DNA of 64,000 bases from Streptomonospora nanhaiensis (GCF_013410565.1 NZ_JACCFO010000001.1:4030001-4094000), one strand, 5' to 3'; numbered from the stretch's first letter, positions 17,046-24,811 are shown. Notes: a model not told the origin generated them from the letters alone. Numbers and translations are program-made.

Positions 17046-18020
17046 CTAGCGCGCGGCGGCCTGCCCGCCCTGGAGGGCCATGGCGTCCACCATCGTCTCG
17101 AACCCGGCGTCGCCGCGCCCGCTGTCAACGACGCGGCGGGCCGCCGCCAGGGCCGCGCGCATGATCCCGGAGTCCAGGCCGCGCGCCTCGGACGCCTCCA
17201 CGACGTGCTCCATGCCCGCCGCGGCCGAGACGATGGCCGCCTCGGCGCCCGAGGAGGTCCCGGCGTCGAGATGGGCCGCGATCTCGGTGATGCTGCTCCC
17301 CAGCAGCTCGGAGATCCCCGCGGCGAAGGGCGCCAGTTCGCCCGCCGCGACGCCTTCGGCACGGGCCAGGGCGAAGGCGTGCGCGAAGCCGCTCATGGCG
17401 GTCCAGAAGGCGTCGAGCAGGGCGACGTCGAAAGACGCGGCGCGCCCGGGGTCCTCGCCCAGGTGGGTGGCGGTGCCGCCCAGGGCGTCGAGGGTGGGCC
17501 GGTGCTCCGCGTAGAGGTCGGCCGGGCCGCTGTAGAGGAAGACGGCCGAAGGGCCGCCGATGGTCTCGGTGTGCGTCATGATGGCGCCGTCGATGTAGTC
17601 GACGCCGTTCTGGCGCGCCCAGTCGGCCATCGCGCGGGCGCGGGTGGGGGTGTCGGCGGTCAGGTGGACCACCGTGCGGCCCTTGAGGGAGTCGGCGGCG
17701 GGGGCAAGGACCTGCTCGGCGGCGGCGTAGTCGATGACGCAGACGACCACGAGCGGGCTGGCGGCGGCGGCCTCGGCGACGGTGTCGGCGCGGACGGCGC
17801 CTTCGGCCACCAGGGGCTCGGCCTTGGCGGCGGTGCGGTTCCACACGGTGGTGGGGTGCCCGGCCCGCAGGAAGGCGCGGGCGAGGGCGCTGCCCATCGG
17901 CCCGAGCCCGATGACGGTGACGGGCGAGGCGGCGGGGGAGGCAGGGCCGGTGGAGTCGGTGGAGGTGGACGGGGTGGTGGCGGTCGCGGAAGCGGTAGCG
18001 GAAGGGATGTCGGAAGCCAT
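17046..18020 (-). CDS. NAD(P)-dependent oxidoreductase, imine reductase-like
   Basis: A 324-residue beta-hydroxyacid dehydrogenase-superfamily enzyme. After a Ser/Thr-rich leader of about 30 residues comes the Rossmann fold VTVIGLGPMGSALARAFL, with VWNRTAAKAEPLV, where Asn-Arg-Thr after the second strand indicates NADPH. DYIDGAIMTHTETIGG, ALGGTATHLGEDPG and the all-helical C-terminal half match actinomycete imine reductases, which reduce cyclic imines; a native substrate is not known for most. The ATG at 18020 lies about 6 bases after a MerR-type -10 element, so the mRNA may be leaderless. The divergent MerR gene at 18078 is its likely activator. Confidence 0.82.
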   Translation of the reverse strand: MASDIPSATASATATTPSTSTDSTGPASPAASPVTVIGLGPMGSALARAFLRAGHPTTVWNRTAAKAEPLVAEGAVRADTVAEAAAASPLVVVCVIDYAAAEQVLAPAADSLKGRTVVHLTADTPTRARAMADWARQNGVDYIDGAIMTHTETIGGPSAVFLYSGPADLYAEHRPTLDALGGTATHLGEDPGRAASFDVALLDAFWTAMSGFAHAFALARAEGVAAGELAPFAAGISELLGSSITEIAAHLDAGTSSGAEAAIVSAAAGMEHVVEASEARGLDSGIMRAALAAARRVVDSGRGDAGFETMVDAMALQGGQAAAR

Positions 18021-18025
18021 GCCGG

Positions 18026-18058
18026 TACGCTAAAGCTTCAGGTCGGCCTGAAGGTCAA
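18026..18058 (-). promoter_or_regulatory. MerR-type promoter with operator palindrome
   Basis: On the minus strand TTGACC and TTAGCG/TAGCGT are separated by 19-20 bp, the long spacer typical of MerR-activated promoters. The spacer contains the perfect palindrome CTTCAGG-N4-CCTGAAG at 18036-18053. It lies in the 57-bp gap between the imine-reductase-like gene and the divergent MerR gene. Confidence 0.75.
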
Positions 18059-18077
18059 GCCCTGTGCGGGAGGTCAC

Positions 18078-18497
18078 ATGCGGATCGGTGAGCTGTCACG
18101 GCGCACGGGGGTCAGCGGCCCGGCGCTGCGCTACTACGAGGAGCAGGGGCTGCTCCACCCGCGCCGGAGCCCCAGCGGCTACCGGGAGTACGGCGAGGAC
18201 GACGTGGCGCGGGTCGGCAACATCCGCACCCTGCTGGCGGCGGGCCTGGGCACGGCCCTGATCGCGGAGATCCTGCCGTGCATGGTGGTGGAGGGCCGTT
18301 ACCTGGCCCCGGTCTGCCCGGAGATCACCGACGCGCTGGAGGCGGAGCGCCTGCGGATCACCACGGCGATCGCCGAGTTGGAGAGGGCGAGGACGGCCTT
18401 GGACGGCATCATCTCGGCCCCCGTACCGGAGTCGGCTGTCGCGGAGGCCTGCGCGGACGACTACACCCAGGAGCCGGAACGAGCGATGGCGGGGTAG
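18078..18497 (+). CDS. MerR-family transcriptional regulator (second paralogue)
   Basis: A 139-residue MerR protein: MRIGELSRRTGVSGPALRYY, EEQGLLHPRRSPSGYREYGE, then LAAGLGTALIAEILPC and a C-terminal coiled coil ending in an acidic tail. It lacks metal-binding cysteine clusters. ATG at 18078 has GGGAGG 4 bases upstream. It is divergent from the imine-reductase-like gene with a shared 57-bp control region containing a MerR-type promoter and palindrome, so it probably activates that gene and may control itself. Confidence 0.92.
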   Translation: MRIGELSRRTGVSGPALRYYEEQGLLHPRRSPSGYREYGEDDVARVGNIRTLLAAGLGTALIAEILPCMVVEGRYLAPVCPEITDALEAERLRITTAIAELERARTALDGIISAPVPESAVAEACADDYTQEPERAMAG

Positions 18498-18592
18498 GGC
18501 TGAAGGGGTGGTCCGTGGGGTCGGCGTTAAGCTCGGCGGCGGGACCTGTATCAACTTTTGATAACGCCCGCCATCGCCCCAGGTGATGAAGG

Positions 18593-18681
18593 GTGCTCCC
18601 CGCACATGCGGGGATGGTCCCTCGGCGGCGAGGTCGGGCACGTCGGCCAGGGCGTGCTCCCCGCACATGCGGGGATGGTGG
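18593..18681 (+). CRISPR. One-spacer type I-E-like CRISPR array
   Basis: Two copies of a 26-28 bp repeat starting GTGCTCCCCG and ending CGGGGATGGT lie at 18593-18620 and 18654-18679, giving a 61-bp period and one 33-bp spacer (18621-18653). The repeat matches the actinobacterial I-E type, with a central hairpin CCCCGC/GCGGGG. The second copy loses the last two bases, as terminal repeats often do. Upstream, CAACTTTTGATAA (18552-18564) followed by CCCCAGGTGATGAAGG resembles the end of I-E leaders. No further repeats occur one period to either side, and no cas genes are in the window. Confidence 0.82.
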
Positions 18682-18730
18682 CGGGCAGGCGGGATGAGGT
18701 GGGGGGCCACAGGGGGAGGAGTCGGATGCG

Positions 18731-19330
18731 GTGAGTGCTGTGGCCGGCCGTGAACTGCTTACCTTCGGGCACAGCACCGCAGGGCGGGAGCGGTTGGCCA
18801 CCCTGCTGCGCGGCGCCGGGGTGGAAGCCGTGGTGGACGTGCGCATCGGGCCGGGCAGCCGCCGGGATCCCGACCTCATCCGCGACCGCCTCGCCGAGTG
18901 GCTGCCGCAGGTCGGCATCGCCTACCGCTGGGAACAGGACCTCGGCGGCTTCCGCAAGGTGCCGCCGGACTCTCCCGATGTCGTCTGGCGGAACGCCTCC
19001 TTTCGGGGGTACGCGGCCCACACGCGTTCCCCGGAGTTCGTGGCCGCCATGGACCGGCTGCTCCGGGAAGCCGCCTCGGCGCGTACCGCCGTCATGTGCA
19101 GTGAGGCGGTCTGGTGGCGCTGCCACCGCCGGCTGATCGCCGACTTCGCCTCCGTCGCTCGTGGCGCCCAGGTACGCCACCTGATGCACGACGCCCGGCT
19201 GGTCCCGCACCCGCCGACACCGGGCGTGCGCCTGCGCGCCGACGGCCTGCTCGTCTACGACGACACCGCCGCCGCCCTGCGAAGCACCGGCAACACCGCT
19301 CAAAGAACCGAGCCCGACGAGCAGCGGTGA
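18731..19330 (+). CDS. DUF488 domain protein
   Basis: A 199-residue protein with the DUF488 pattern: TFGHSTAGRERLATLLRGAG, VVDVRIGPGSRRDPDL, and the Cys/His region MCSEAVWWRCHRRLIADF. DUF488 proteins are small, often basic proteins of unknown function. The start is GTG at 18731 with GGGGAGGA about 10 bases upstream. The upstream sequence is the CRISPR array, so the promoter must lie in or near its last repeat. Its 3' end overlaps the convergent immunity-like gene by 31 bp. Confidence 0.85.
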   Translation: MSAVAGRELLTFGHSTAGRERLATLLRGAGVEAVVDVRIGPGSRRDPDLIRDRLAEWLPQVGIAYRWEQDLGGFRKVPPDSPDVVWRNASFRGYAAHTRSPEFVAAMDRLLREAASARTAVMCSEAVWWRCHRRLIADFASVARGAQVRHLMHDARLVPHPPTPGVRLRADGLLVYDDTAAALRSTGNTAQRTEPDEQR

Positions 19331-19905
19331 CCGTCCGCCCCTGGTCCATCGGTCTTCCTCCGGCCCCAGGGTGTTGCGCGCAGGGATGCGTCCAACGCGC
19401 TCATGAGTTGCGCGACGCGGTTTTTGGCGGTCGGTGCGAGCGGGTACCGGCGGAGGACGGAGACCAGCGTCGGCGTGGCGCGGTCGCGGGCCTTCTCGAT
19501 CATCATGTCCCCCACGGCGGGATCGCCGCCCGCGTGCAACTCGGCGATCCGGGCGGCGCTCGCGGCGGCGCGCAGGATGTGGCCCACCTGGGTGGCCTTC
19601 GCGATCGGGTGCAGGTAGGCGGCCGATGCGGCGTCCCCGGCCGAGCGGGCGGCCAGGCGTGCGGCCTCGGTCCCCGCCTCCTTCGCGGCCCGATGGGCGT
19701 CCAAGGACGTCGTGCGCTGCAGCCTGGTCCGGTTCGCGCCGTTGACGAACTCCCATGCCGCGTCGACGGCCGCGCGCGGACGGGGATCGCCCGGGACCTC
19801 CTCCTCGAACAGCGGGAGGACCTCCTGAGCGGTCTCCGCCACGAAGCGCGCCACGACGCGCAGTTCGTCCATGGTCAGTTCGAAGTCACCGGACACCGTG
19901 GTCAT
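19300..19905 (-). CDS. Imm5-like putative immunity protein
   Basis: A 201-residue helical protein: FELTMDELRVVARFVAETAQ, EVLPLFEEEVPGDPRPRAAV, RLQRTTSLDAHRAAKEAGTE, SAAYLHPIAKATQVGHILRA and RYPLAPTAKNRVAQLMSALD. I recall this as the family called putative immunity protein in Streptomyces genomes, where a toxin partner is not established; no polymorphic toxin gene is adjacent here. ATG at 19905 has GGGAGGATC upstream. The 3' end overlaps DUF488 on the other strand. Confidence 0.7.
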   Translation of the reverse strand: MTTVSGDFELTMDELRVVARFVAETAQEVLPLFEEEVPGDPRPRAAVDAAWEFVNGANRTRLQRTTSLDAHRAAKEAGTEAARLAARSAGDAASAAYLHPIAKATQVGHILRAAASAARIAELHAGGDPAVGDMMIEKARDRATPTLVSVLRRYPLAPTAKNRVAQLMSALDASLRATPWGRRKTDGPGADGHRCSSGSVL

Positions 19906-19970
19906 GGACCGATCCTCCCACCGGCCGGCCGCCGAGGGCGGAGGCGGCGAGGCGGCCGGGGCCGCTCGGC

Positions 19971-20828
19971 CTACCAGTGGCTCGGGCGCTCCAGGCCCGG
20001 CGAGAGCCGGGTCGCCGCGTCGCCCTTGGCGGCGTTGACCTGGGGCTGGGTGAGGAACAGGGCGCCGGTGAGGTCGGCGCCCGCCACCTTGGCGTCGCGG
20101 AGGTCGGCGCCGATCAGGTCGGCCCGGCGGAGGTCGGCCCCGCGCAGGTCCGCCGCGATGAGTAGGGCGCCGCGCAGGTCCACCCCGCGCAGGTCGGCCC
20201 CCTTGAGGTTGGCGCCGAGCAGGTCGGCGTTGCGCCGGTTGCGCTTCTTGGGGCTCTTGGGGCGGCCGGGGACCTCGGCGCGGGCGAGTTCGCTGGCGCG
20301 CAGCAGGAGCGGGTTCACCTCGGCGCGCAGGGCCGCGAGGTCCAGCCGCTCCAGCTCCTCGGGGCCGCCCCGCGCCAGGCCGTCGACGCGCTTCAGTTCG
20401 CCGCGCAGGTCCGCGTGCAGCGGCTCGGCCGCCGGGAGGGACAGGGCCTCGGTGAGGTACCACAGCAGTTCGTGCAGCCGCTGGACCACCGGGAAGACGG
20501 CGAACATCCGCCCCGCCGAGCCGGGGTCCTCGCGCCAGGACCGGCCGCCGAACGTCTCCTGCGACACCCGCTGCCCGGCGCCGAAGCAGTCGAAGACGGT
20601 GCATCCGGAGTAGCCGCGATCGCGCAGCCGGGCGTGGATCCCGCAGCGGAAGTCGGCCTGGAGGTTGCCGCAGGGCTGGCCGGCGGCCTTGTCGGCCGCG
20701 AAGTCCGCCGATGCGGCGAAGGGCAGGGCCACGCAGCACAGCCCGAAGCAGTTCGCGCAGTCCCCGCGCAGTTGCGGCGCGCCGTCGTCCAGGGGGACGA
20801 CGGGCAGCGGTCGAGGCGAGGACGGCAC
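19971..20828 (-). CDS. Pentapeptide-repeat protein with N-terminal cysteine-rich domain
   Basis: A 285-residue protein. The N-terminal half has closely spaced cysteines (CANCFGLCCVALPF, then CGNLQADFRCGIH and GCTVFDCFGAG), resembling a Fe/Zn-binding YkgJ-like module. The C-terminal part carries A(D/N)LxG pentapeptides: NADLLGANLKGADLRGVDL and the following RGADLRRADLIGADL, forming a right-handed quadrilateral helix. Some pentapeptide proteins mimic DNA and protect gyrase, but that role needs more repeats than are visible here. I chose GTG at 20828 (VPSSPRPLPVV) because AGGAG lies 9 bases upstream; a start at 20873 is possible. Confidence 0.82.
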   Translation of the reverse strand: MPSSPRPLPVVPLDDGAPQLRGDCANCFGLCCVALPFAASADFAADKAAGQPCGNLQADFRCGIHARLRDRGYSGCTVFDCFGAGQRVSQETFGGRSWREDPGSAGRMFAVFPVVQRLHELLWYLTEALSLPAAEPLHADLRGELKRVDGLARGGPEELERLDLAALRAEVNPLLLRASELARAEVPGRPKSPKKRNRRNADLLGANLKGADLRGVDLRGALLIAADLRGADLRRADLIGADLRDAKVAGADLTGALFLTQPQVNAAKGDAATRLSPGLERPSHW

Positions 20829-20963
20829 GGTCGGACGCTCCTGAGCAGGCGGAGTTGATGAGGCCGCGGACACCGGCGGCCGGCCCCTCCGAGTCTAGGC
20901 GCGGGTGCGGGCGGGCGCGGCCGTGCGCCGGTGGCGCCCGCGCACCGCACCGCACCTCAGCGG

Positions 20964-21425
20964 CTATCCGCCGAGGGCGGCGGCCATGCGGTCGAGGTCG
21001 TCGAGGAGGTCGGCCAGGCGGTTTTCGGGGACCGCCTGGATCATCCGCCGCTCAACCGCGTAGACGGCACGGCGGGCGCCGTCGAGCCGGTCCTTTCCGG
21101 CGGGGGTGAGGTGGGCGGGCAGGGCACGGCCGTGGTCGGTGGTGGGCGGACGTGTGATCAGCCCCGCCTCCTGAAGGCCGCGCAGGACGACGTTCATGGA
21201 CTGCCGGGTGACGAAGGCGGCGCGGGCCAGTTCGGCGTTGGACATGCCGGGGCGCTCGTCCAGAAGCTCCAGGCAGGCGTACTGCGGAACGGTCAGGCTG
21301 TGCTCGCGCAGGGTGTGGTCCATGGCGCCGCGCAGGGCCGCGGCGGTCCGCTTGAGGCGGTAGCCCACGTGCTCGGTGACGTCCCGGGCGGGATGGGGCG
21401 GTTCGACGGGGGCTCGATCTTGCAT
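20964..21425 (-). CDS. MarR-family transcriptional regulator
   Basis: A 153-residue MarR protein with VGYRLKRTAAALRGAMDHTL, then the winged helix SLTVPQYACLELLDERPGMS, ELARAAFVTRQSMNVVLRGL and LTPAGKDRLDGARRAVYAVE. It is divergent from a VOC/glyoxalase-like gene. Two ATGTCA/TGACAT palindromes lie in the shared region, one covering its own start codon, so it likely represses both genes. The inducing ligand is unknown. Confidence 0.9.
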   Translation of the reverse strand: MQDRAPVEPPHPARDVTEHVGYRLKRTAAALRGAMDHTLREHSLTVPQYACLELLDERPGMSNAELARAAFVTRQSMNVVLRGLQEAGLITRPPTTDHGRALPAHLTPAGKDRLDGARRAVYAVERRMIQAVPENRLADLLDDLDRMAAALGG

Positions 21426-21487
21426 GTCAGGATTTTGACATAGACGGCGATGGGTGTGTAGCGTCTGTTATGTCAATGTCCTGACAT
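21424..21487 (+). promoter_or_regulatory. VOC gene promoter flanked by two MarR operators
   Basis: ATGTCAGGATTTTGACAT (21424-21441) and ATGTCAATGTCCTGACAT (21470-21487) are two copies of a palindrome ATGTCA-N6-TGACAT. Between them TTGACA (21435-21440) and TAGCGT (21459-21464), 18 bp apart, form a rightward promoter. The first operator overlaps the -35 and the marR start codon; the second covers the transcription start region. Confidence 0.8.
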
Positions 21488-21503
21488 GAGAACGGGGTTG
21501 TCC

Positions 21504-21908
21504 ATGACCGTCAGCAGCAGATCCGACGCGGCCTCCGCGCCCGCGGCCGTCACCGGGCCCGACTTCGTCGCCCTGCAGGTGCGCGACGTCGCGGCCGCGG
21601 CCGCGTTCTTCGAGCGGCACCTGGGCCTGCGCAGGGCCCCCGCCTCTCCGCCCGGCGCTGTCGTGTTCACCACCGAACCCATTCCCTTCGCCGTCCGGGA
21701 ACCGCTTCCGGGGGTGGATCTCGACAGCACCGGCCGGCCGGGTCTGGGAGTGGCCCTGTGGCTCCGTGCCACCGACTCCCAGGAGGTGCACGACCGCCTC
21801 GCCGCTGCCGGAGTCACGATCACCGGTCCGCTCCGGGAGACTCCCTTCGGCCGCGCCTTCACCTTCACCGGCCCCGAGGGCTACGCCATCACCGTGCACG
21901 ACGGCTGA
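21504..21908 (+). CDS. VOC/glyoxalase-superfamily protein
   Basis: A 134-residue protein with a single bleomycin-resistance/glyoxalase fold: FVALQVRDVAAAAAFFERHL, GLRRAPASPPGAVVFTTEPI, WLRATDSQEVHDRLAAAGV and the last strand FTFTGPEGYAITVHDG. Members bind small molecules or act as dioxygenases or resistance proteins, and the exact role cannot be assigned. I prefer ATG at 21504 with GGGG upstream; an ATG at 21486 would start inside the operator. Regulated by the divergent MarR protein. Confidence 0.85.
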   Translation: MTVSSRSDAASAPAAVTGPDFVALQVRDVAAAAAFFERHLGLRRAPASPPGAVVFTTEPIPFAVREPLPGVDLDSTGRPGLGVALWLRATDSQEVHDRLAAAGVTITGPLRETPFGRAFTFTGPEGYAITVHDG

Positions 21909-21938
21909 ACGCGGCCACCGGCCGCCGATGATGGACGC

Positions 21939-22670
21939 TCAGTCCACGTTGCGCAGAGCCTGTGCGGCGATATCCAGTAGGACATCCTCGTCGCCTCGGT
22001 AGTCGGGAACTCCCTCGGTGCCCTCAAAAGAGTCGTAGGCCGTAACCGTGAGGTTCATGTTGTCCTGGCGGACGAACACCAGGGCCATGGGCGACGGGGT
22101 CCGGGGGTCCGGGTTCAGGTCCGCGTAGACGAGCATGCTCTGCTCGCCCAGGTCCGGCAGGTAGCGCAGTTCCTCCACTTCGGTGTGGCTGTTGTCGGAG
22201 GTGAACTGCACGGTGTCCTGCCGATATCGGCGTATGGCCGCCGCCTCCGCCTCCAGCGGGTCCTCGCTGTTCTCGGGCGCGGCGGAGCGGTAACTGATCT
22301 CCAGCCCGCCCGTGGTTCCGTCAGAGAAGACCGCCGACCAGTCGCACGTCGCCGAAGTGCCGACATAGACCCCGGTCGAGGGGAGGACCGCGGAGACGCG
22401 GCGCAGTTGGTCCACGGTGGCGCCCGCGCACGGATCACGCGGCAGGGAGTACTGGTGCGTGGGCGGCCGTGCCGACGCGTCCATCGCCTTGCTCATCGGC
22501 AGCAGCGGGCCGGCGGTCTCGATGCGCACCATGGTCCCGATGAGGGAGACGGCCGAGACGAGCAAGGCCACGAGGATGACGGGCGGTCGGCCGGCGCCGC
22601 GCAGGCGGCGCGGCCTCGGACCGGGGCCCCTGGGCGGCGGCACGGGGGAGGGCATGGTGCTCTCATGCAT
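21939..22670 (-). CDS. Membrane-anchored DUF3558-like protein
   Basis: A 243-residue protein with a Pro/Arg-rich N-terminus, one hydrophobic segment (PPVILVALLVSAVSLIGTMV, about residues 29-48) and an extracytoplasmic domain. DPCAGATVDQLRRVSAVL and TCDWSAVFSDGTTGGLEISY place two cysteines as in DUF3558-type actinomycete lipoproteins (DPC...C-x-W), though there is no lipobox here. Function unknown. A truncated paralogue lies directly upstream on the same strand (22714-23217), suggesting a tandem pair. Confidence 0.65.
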   Translation of the reverse strand: MHESTMPSPVPPPRGPGPRPRRLRGAGRPPVILVALLVSAVSLIGTMVRIETAGPLLPMSKAMDASARPPTHQYSLPRDPCAGATVDQLRRVSAVLPSTGVYVGTSATCDWSAVFSDGTTGGLEISYRSAAPENSEDPLEAEAAAIRRYRQDTVQFTSDNSHTEVEELRYLPDLGEQSMLVYADLNPDPRTPSPMALVFVRQDNMNLTVTAYDSFEGTEGVPDYRGDEDVLLDIAAQALRNVD

Positions 22671-22713
22671 GGCTTTCCGATCTGGTGTGGCAATGGACGG
22701 GGCGGCCCGCGAG

Positions 22714-23217
22714 CTACCAGCCCATGTCCTCGGCGATGGTTTCCAGCAGGGAGACGACGCCGCCGGATTCGCGTATCGGCGCGTGGTCGGTCACGGAGTA
22801 CTCGACGGCCGTGAGGCGTTCGCCGTCCAGCACCAGGAGGCTGGTGGTGGCGGTGTATTCGTTCTGCCGTGCCACCGAATGCACATGGACGAGCACACTG
22901 CGGTCGCCGAAGCGGCGGGGTTCTTCTCGGTGGTCCTCAATCTTGGGCGTATCGTCACCGAGCCACGCCGGATCGCTGAGCTGGTCGCGCTGGAGGCGGA
23001 AAAGCTCGTCGGGCCCGGTTGCGAGCCGCTGCCCCTCGGCGTGCCGCTCTAGGGCGAGGTCCGCCGTCTCCTCCGACAGCGGCAGGTAGGTGGTCACCCA
23101 CAGGTCTCCCGCCTGGAGACCGTCGGGGGAAGCCGTCCACGCGCAGCTGCTGTACTCGGTGTTCAGGTAGCGGATGGCCGCTTCGGCGTTCAGCTTCTCC
23201 AGCCGGGCGCCATGCCA
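22714..23217 (-). pseudogene. 5'-truncated DUF3558-like paralogue
   Basis: The frame reads, from about 23217 down, GARLEKLNAEAAIRYLNTEY, SSCAWTASPDGLQAGDLWVT, then TTYLPLSEETADLALERHAE and LETIAEDMGW before the stop. The C-x-W and following strands parallel the neighbouring 243-residue protein, but an in-frame TGA lies just upstream and no signal peptide or first cysteine region exists. A GTG at 23097 could start a 127-residue product, but that would lack the first part of the domain. Best read as a gene whose 5' half was deleted; the break coincides with the start of a rightward truncated gene at 23237. Confidence 0.65.
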
Positions 23218-23236
23218 TCACACAGCACGATTGACC

Positions 23237-23500
23237 ATGGACAGCGCCATGCGCGAGTGCGAGGAGTACCGCATGGGCGGTACCGCCGGCGGCGAACCCG
23301 ACCCGGAGATGCAGGAGGCCGCCCAGGAGTTCGCCGAGTGCATGCGCGAGGAGGGTGTGGAGGACTACCCCGACCCCGAGCCCGGCCGGGTCGGGATCAT
23401 GATCACGCCCGAGCTGAAGGCCGACCCCCAGCTTGAGGAGGCCATGGAGACGTGCCGGGAGCACCTGCCCAACGGCGGTCCCAGCGGGGGAGGCCAGTGA
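23237..23500 (+). pseudogene. N-terminally truncated lipoprotein-like gene of an efflux locus
   Basis: The 87-codon frame reads MDSAMRECEEYRMGGTAGGE, EAAQEFAECMREEGVEDYPD and LEEAMETCREHLPNG. The repeated pattern FAxCMRExGVxxxPDP followed by AMxxCRxxLP is known to me from actinomycete lipoproteins of about 150-230 residues, with two such units and a signal peptide, encoded just upstream of a PG-binding adaptor/MacB-like operon. Here the signal peptide and first unit are missing, and the start sits at the junction with the opposite-strand pseudogene. A short product could still be made. Confidence 0.55.
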
Positions 23501-24681
23501 TGGGCGAACCGGTCGTGGAGGGGCGCGGCGGCGCCGGGGACCCCGTGGCCCCGCCGGGGCGGCACGAGTCCCGCGCGGACCCGGAGGCGGCCTCGGGGGC
23601 GCCCGCGGCGCCCTCGGGCGCCGCGCGGGCTGGCGCCGCGCGGAGCGGGGCCGAGGACGGCGCGGAAGGCGGCGCCGGGGCCGCTCCCGCACCGGCGGAC
23701 GCCCCGGACGGCGGGCCGCGCCCCGCGCGGTCCCGGCGCCGCTGGGGCCGCCGCCGCGCCCTCACCGCCGCCGCCGGCGCGGTCCTGCTGGCCGCCGCCG
23801 GCGGGGCGCTCGCCTACGGCCTGGGCGGGGGCACCCCCGAGAGCGAGGCGTCCAGCGGGCTGCCGCCGGCCACCACCGAGGTCGCCCGCGAGACCATCAG
23901 CGACGTCGAGACCGCCTCGGGAGAACTCGGGTTCGGCCCGGCCGCCACCGCCGCGGCCCGCGCCGGCGGCACGCTGACGCGGGTGCCCGGCACCGGCGCG
24001 GAGGTCGGCCGCGGCGAGACCCTGTTCGAGGTCGACAACCGCCCCGTCACCGTCATGTACGGCGACGAGCCCGCCTACCGCCCGATGGCGGTGGGGACCG
24101 AGGGCGCCGACGTCGAGCAGCTGGAGCGCAACCTCAGCAAGCTGGGCTACGGCGGGTTCACCGTCGACTCGGCGTTCACCGAGGGCACGGCGGCGGCCGT
24201 CATGGAGTGGCAGGACGACCGCGGCCTGGAGGTCACGGGCACCGTCGAGCTGGGCAGCGTGCTGTTCGCCCCGGGCGCCGTGCGCGTCGACAGCCTCCAG
24301 GCCGAGGAGGGGGGCCAGGTCCAGCCCGGCGCGCCCGTGCTGGACTACACCGGCACCGAGAAGCTGGTCACCACCGAGCTGGAGCCCGCCGACCAGCGCC
24401 TGGTCGAGGACGGCGGCGAGGTCGAGGTGACCCTGCCCGACGGCCAGACCGTCGCGGGCGCCGTGGAGGAGGTCACCACCGTCATCGAGCCCGCCACCGA
24501 GCAGCAGGACGCCCAGACCGTCATCGAGGTGGTCGTGGCGCTGGAGGGCGACGACGCGCAGGAGGCCGCGGCCGACTACCCGCTGCCCACCACCGGGCAG
24601 GTGGTCGTGGACGGCCACGACGTGGGCCGGTCGTCGTGCCGGCCTGGGCGGTGCTCGGCGGCGTGGCCGCGACGCTGGTGA
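23501..24681 (+). pseudogene. Efflux periplasmic adaptor (peptidoglycan-binding, HlyD-like), 3' end lost
   Basis: The 393-codon frame begins immediately after the previous stop. After an Ala/Gly/Pro-rich cytoplasmic leader (1-75) there is a membrane anchor ALTAAAGAVLLAAAGGALAY (about 85-105), a lipoyl/HlyD-like segment RAGGTLTRVPGTGAEVGRGE, and a PG_binding_1 domain GADVEQLERNLSKLGYGGF with AVMEWQDDRGLEVTGTV. A second half-lipoyl strand set follows. The native C-terminus is missing: after about residue 359 the frame runs into a fragment resembling an ABC ATPase and then out of frame into a permease end. Probably non-functional. Confidence 0.75.
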
Positions 24682-24758
24682 TCGGCGGCCTGGCCGGCCT
24701 GTACCCGGCGATCCGCGCCTCGCGCCTGTCGCCCACCGAGGCGCTGGCCGCGCCGTAG
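24580..24758 (+). pseudogene. Remnants of the ABC ATPase and MacB-like permease of the same operon
   Basis: From 24580, still in the adaptor frame, PTTGQVVVDGHDVGR matches the stretch that follows Walker A in MacB-type ATPases (PTSGxxxxDGxDV). Only about 17 codons remain. From 24630 another frame reads VVVPAWAVLGGVAATLVIGG, LAGLYPAIRASRLSPTEALA and stops at 24758, the standard C-terminus of a FtsX/MacB permease. So short pieces of ATPase and permease survive in the original order after large internal deletions. Confidence 0.7.
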
Positions 24759-24775
24759 AACCGGCCCCCAAGGAC

Positions 24776-24811
24776 ACCGGAGCCCTCCTAGGCGCGTGGG
24801 AGGGCTCCGGT
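24776..24811 (+). terminator. Terminator of the decayed efflux operon
   Basis: ACCGGAGCCCTCC (24776-24788) pairs perfectly with GGAGGGCTCCGGT (24799-24811), a 13-bp stem with a 10-base loop, 17 bp after the permease stop. Confidence 0.75.

Noticed and set aside
18532-18740. Additional CRISPR repeats one period to either side
   Set aside because: Positions near 18532 and 18715 show no similarity to the repeat; the array has only two copies.
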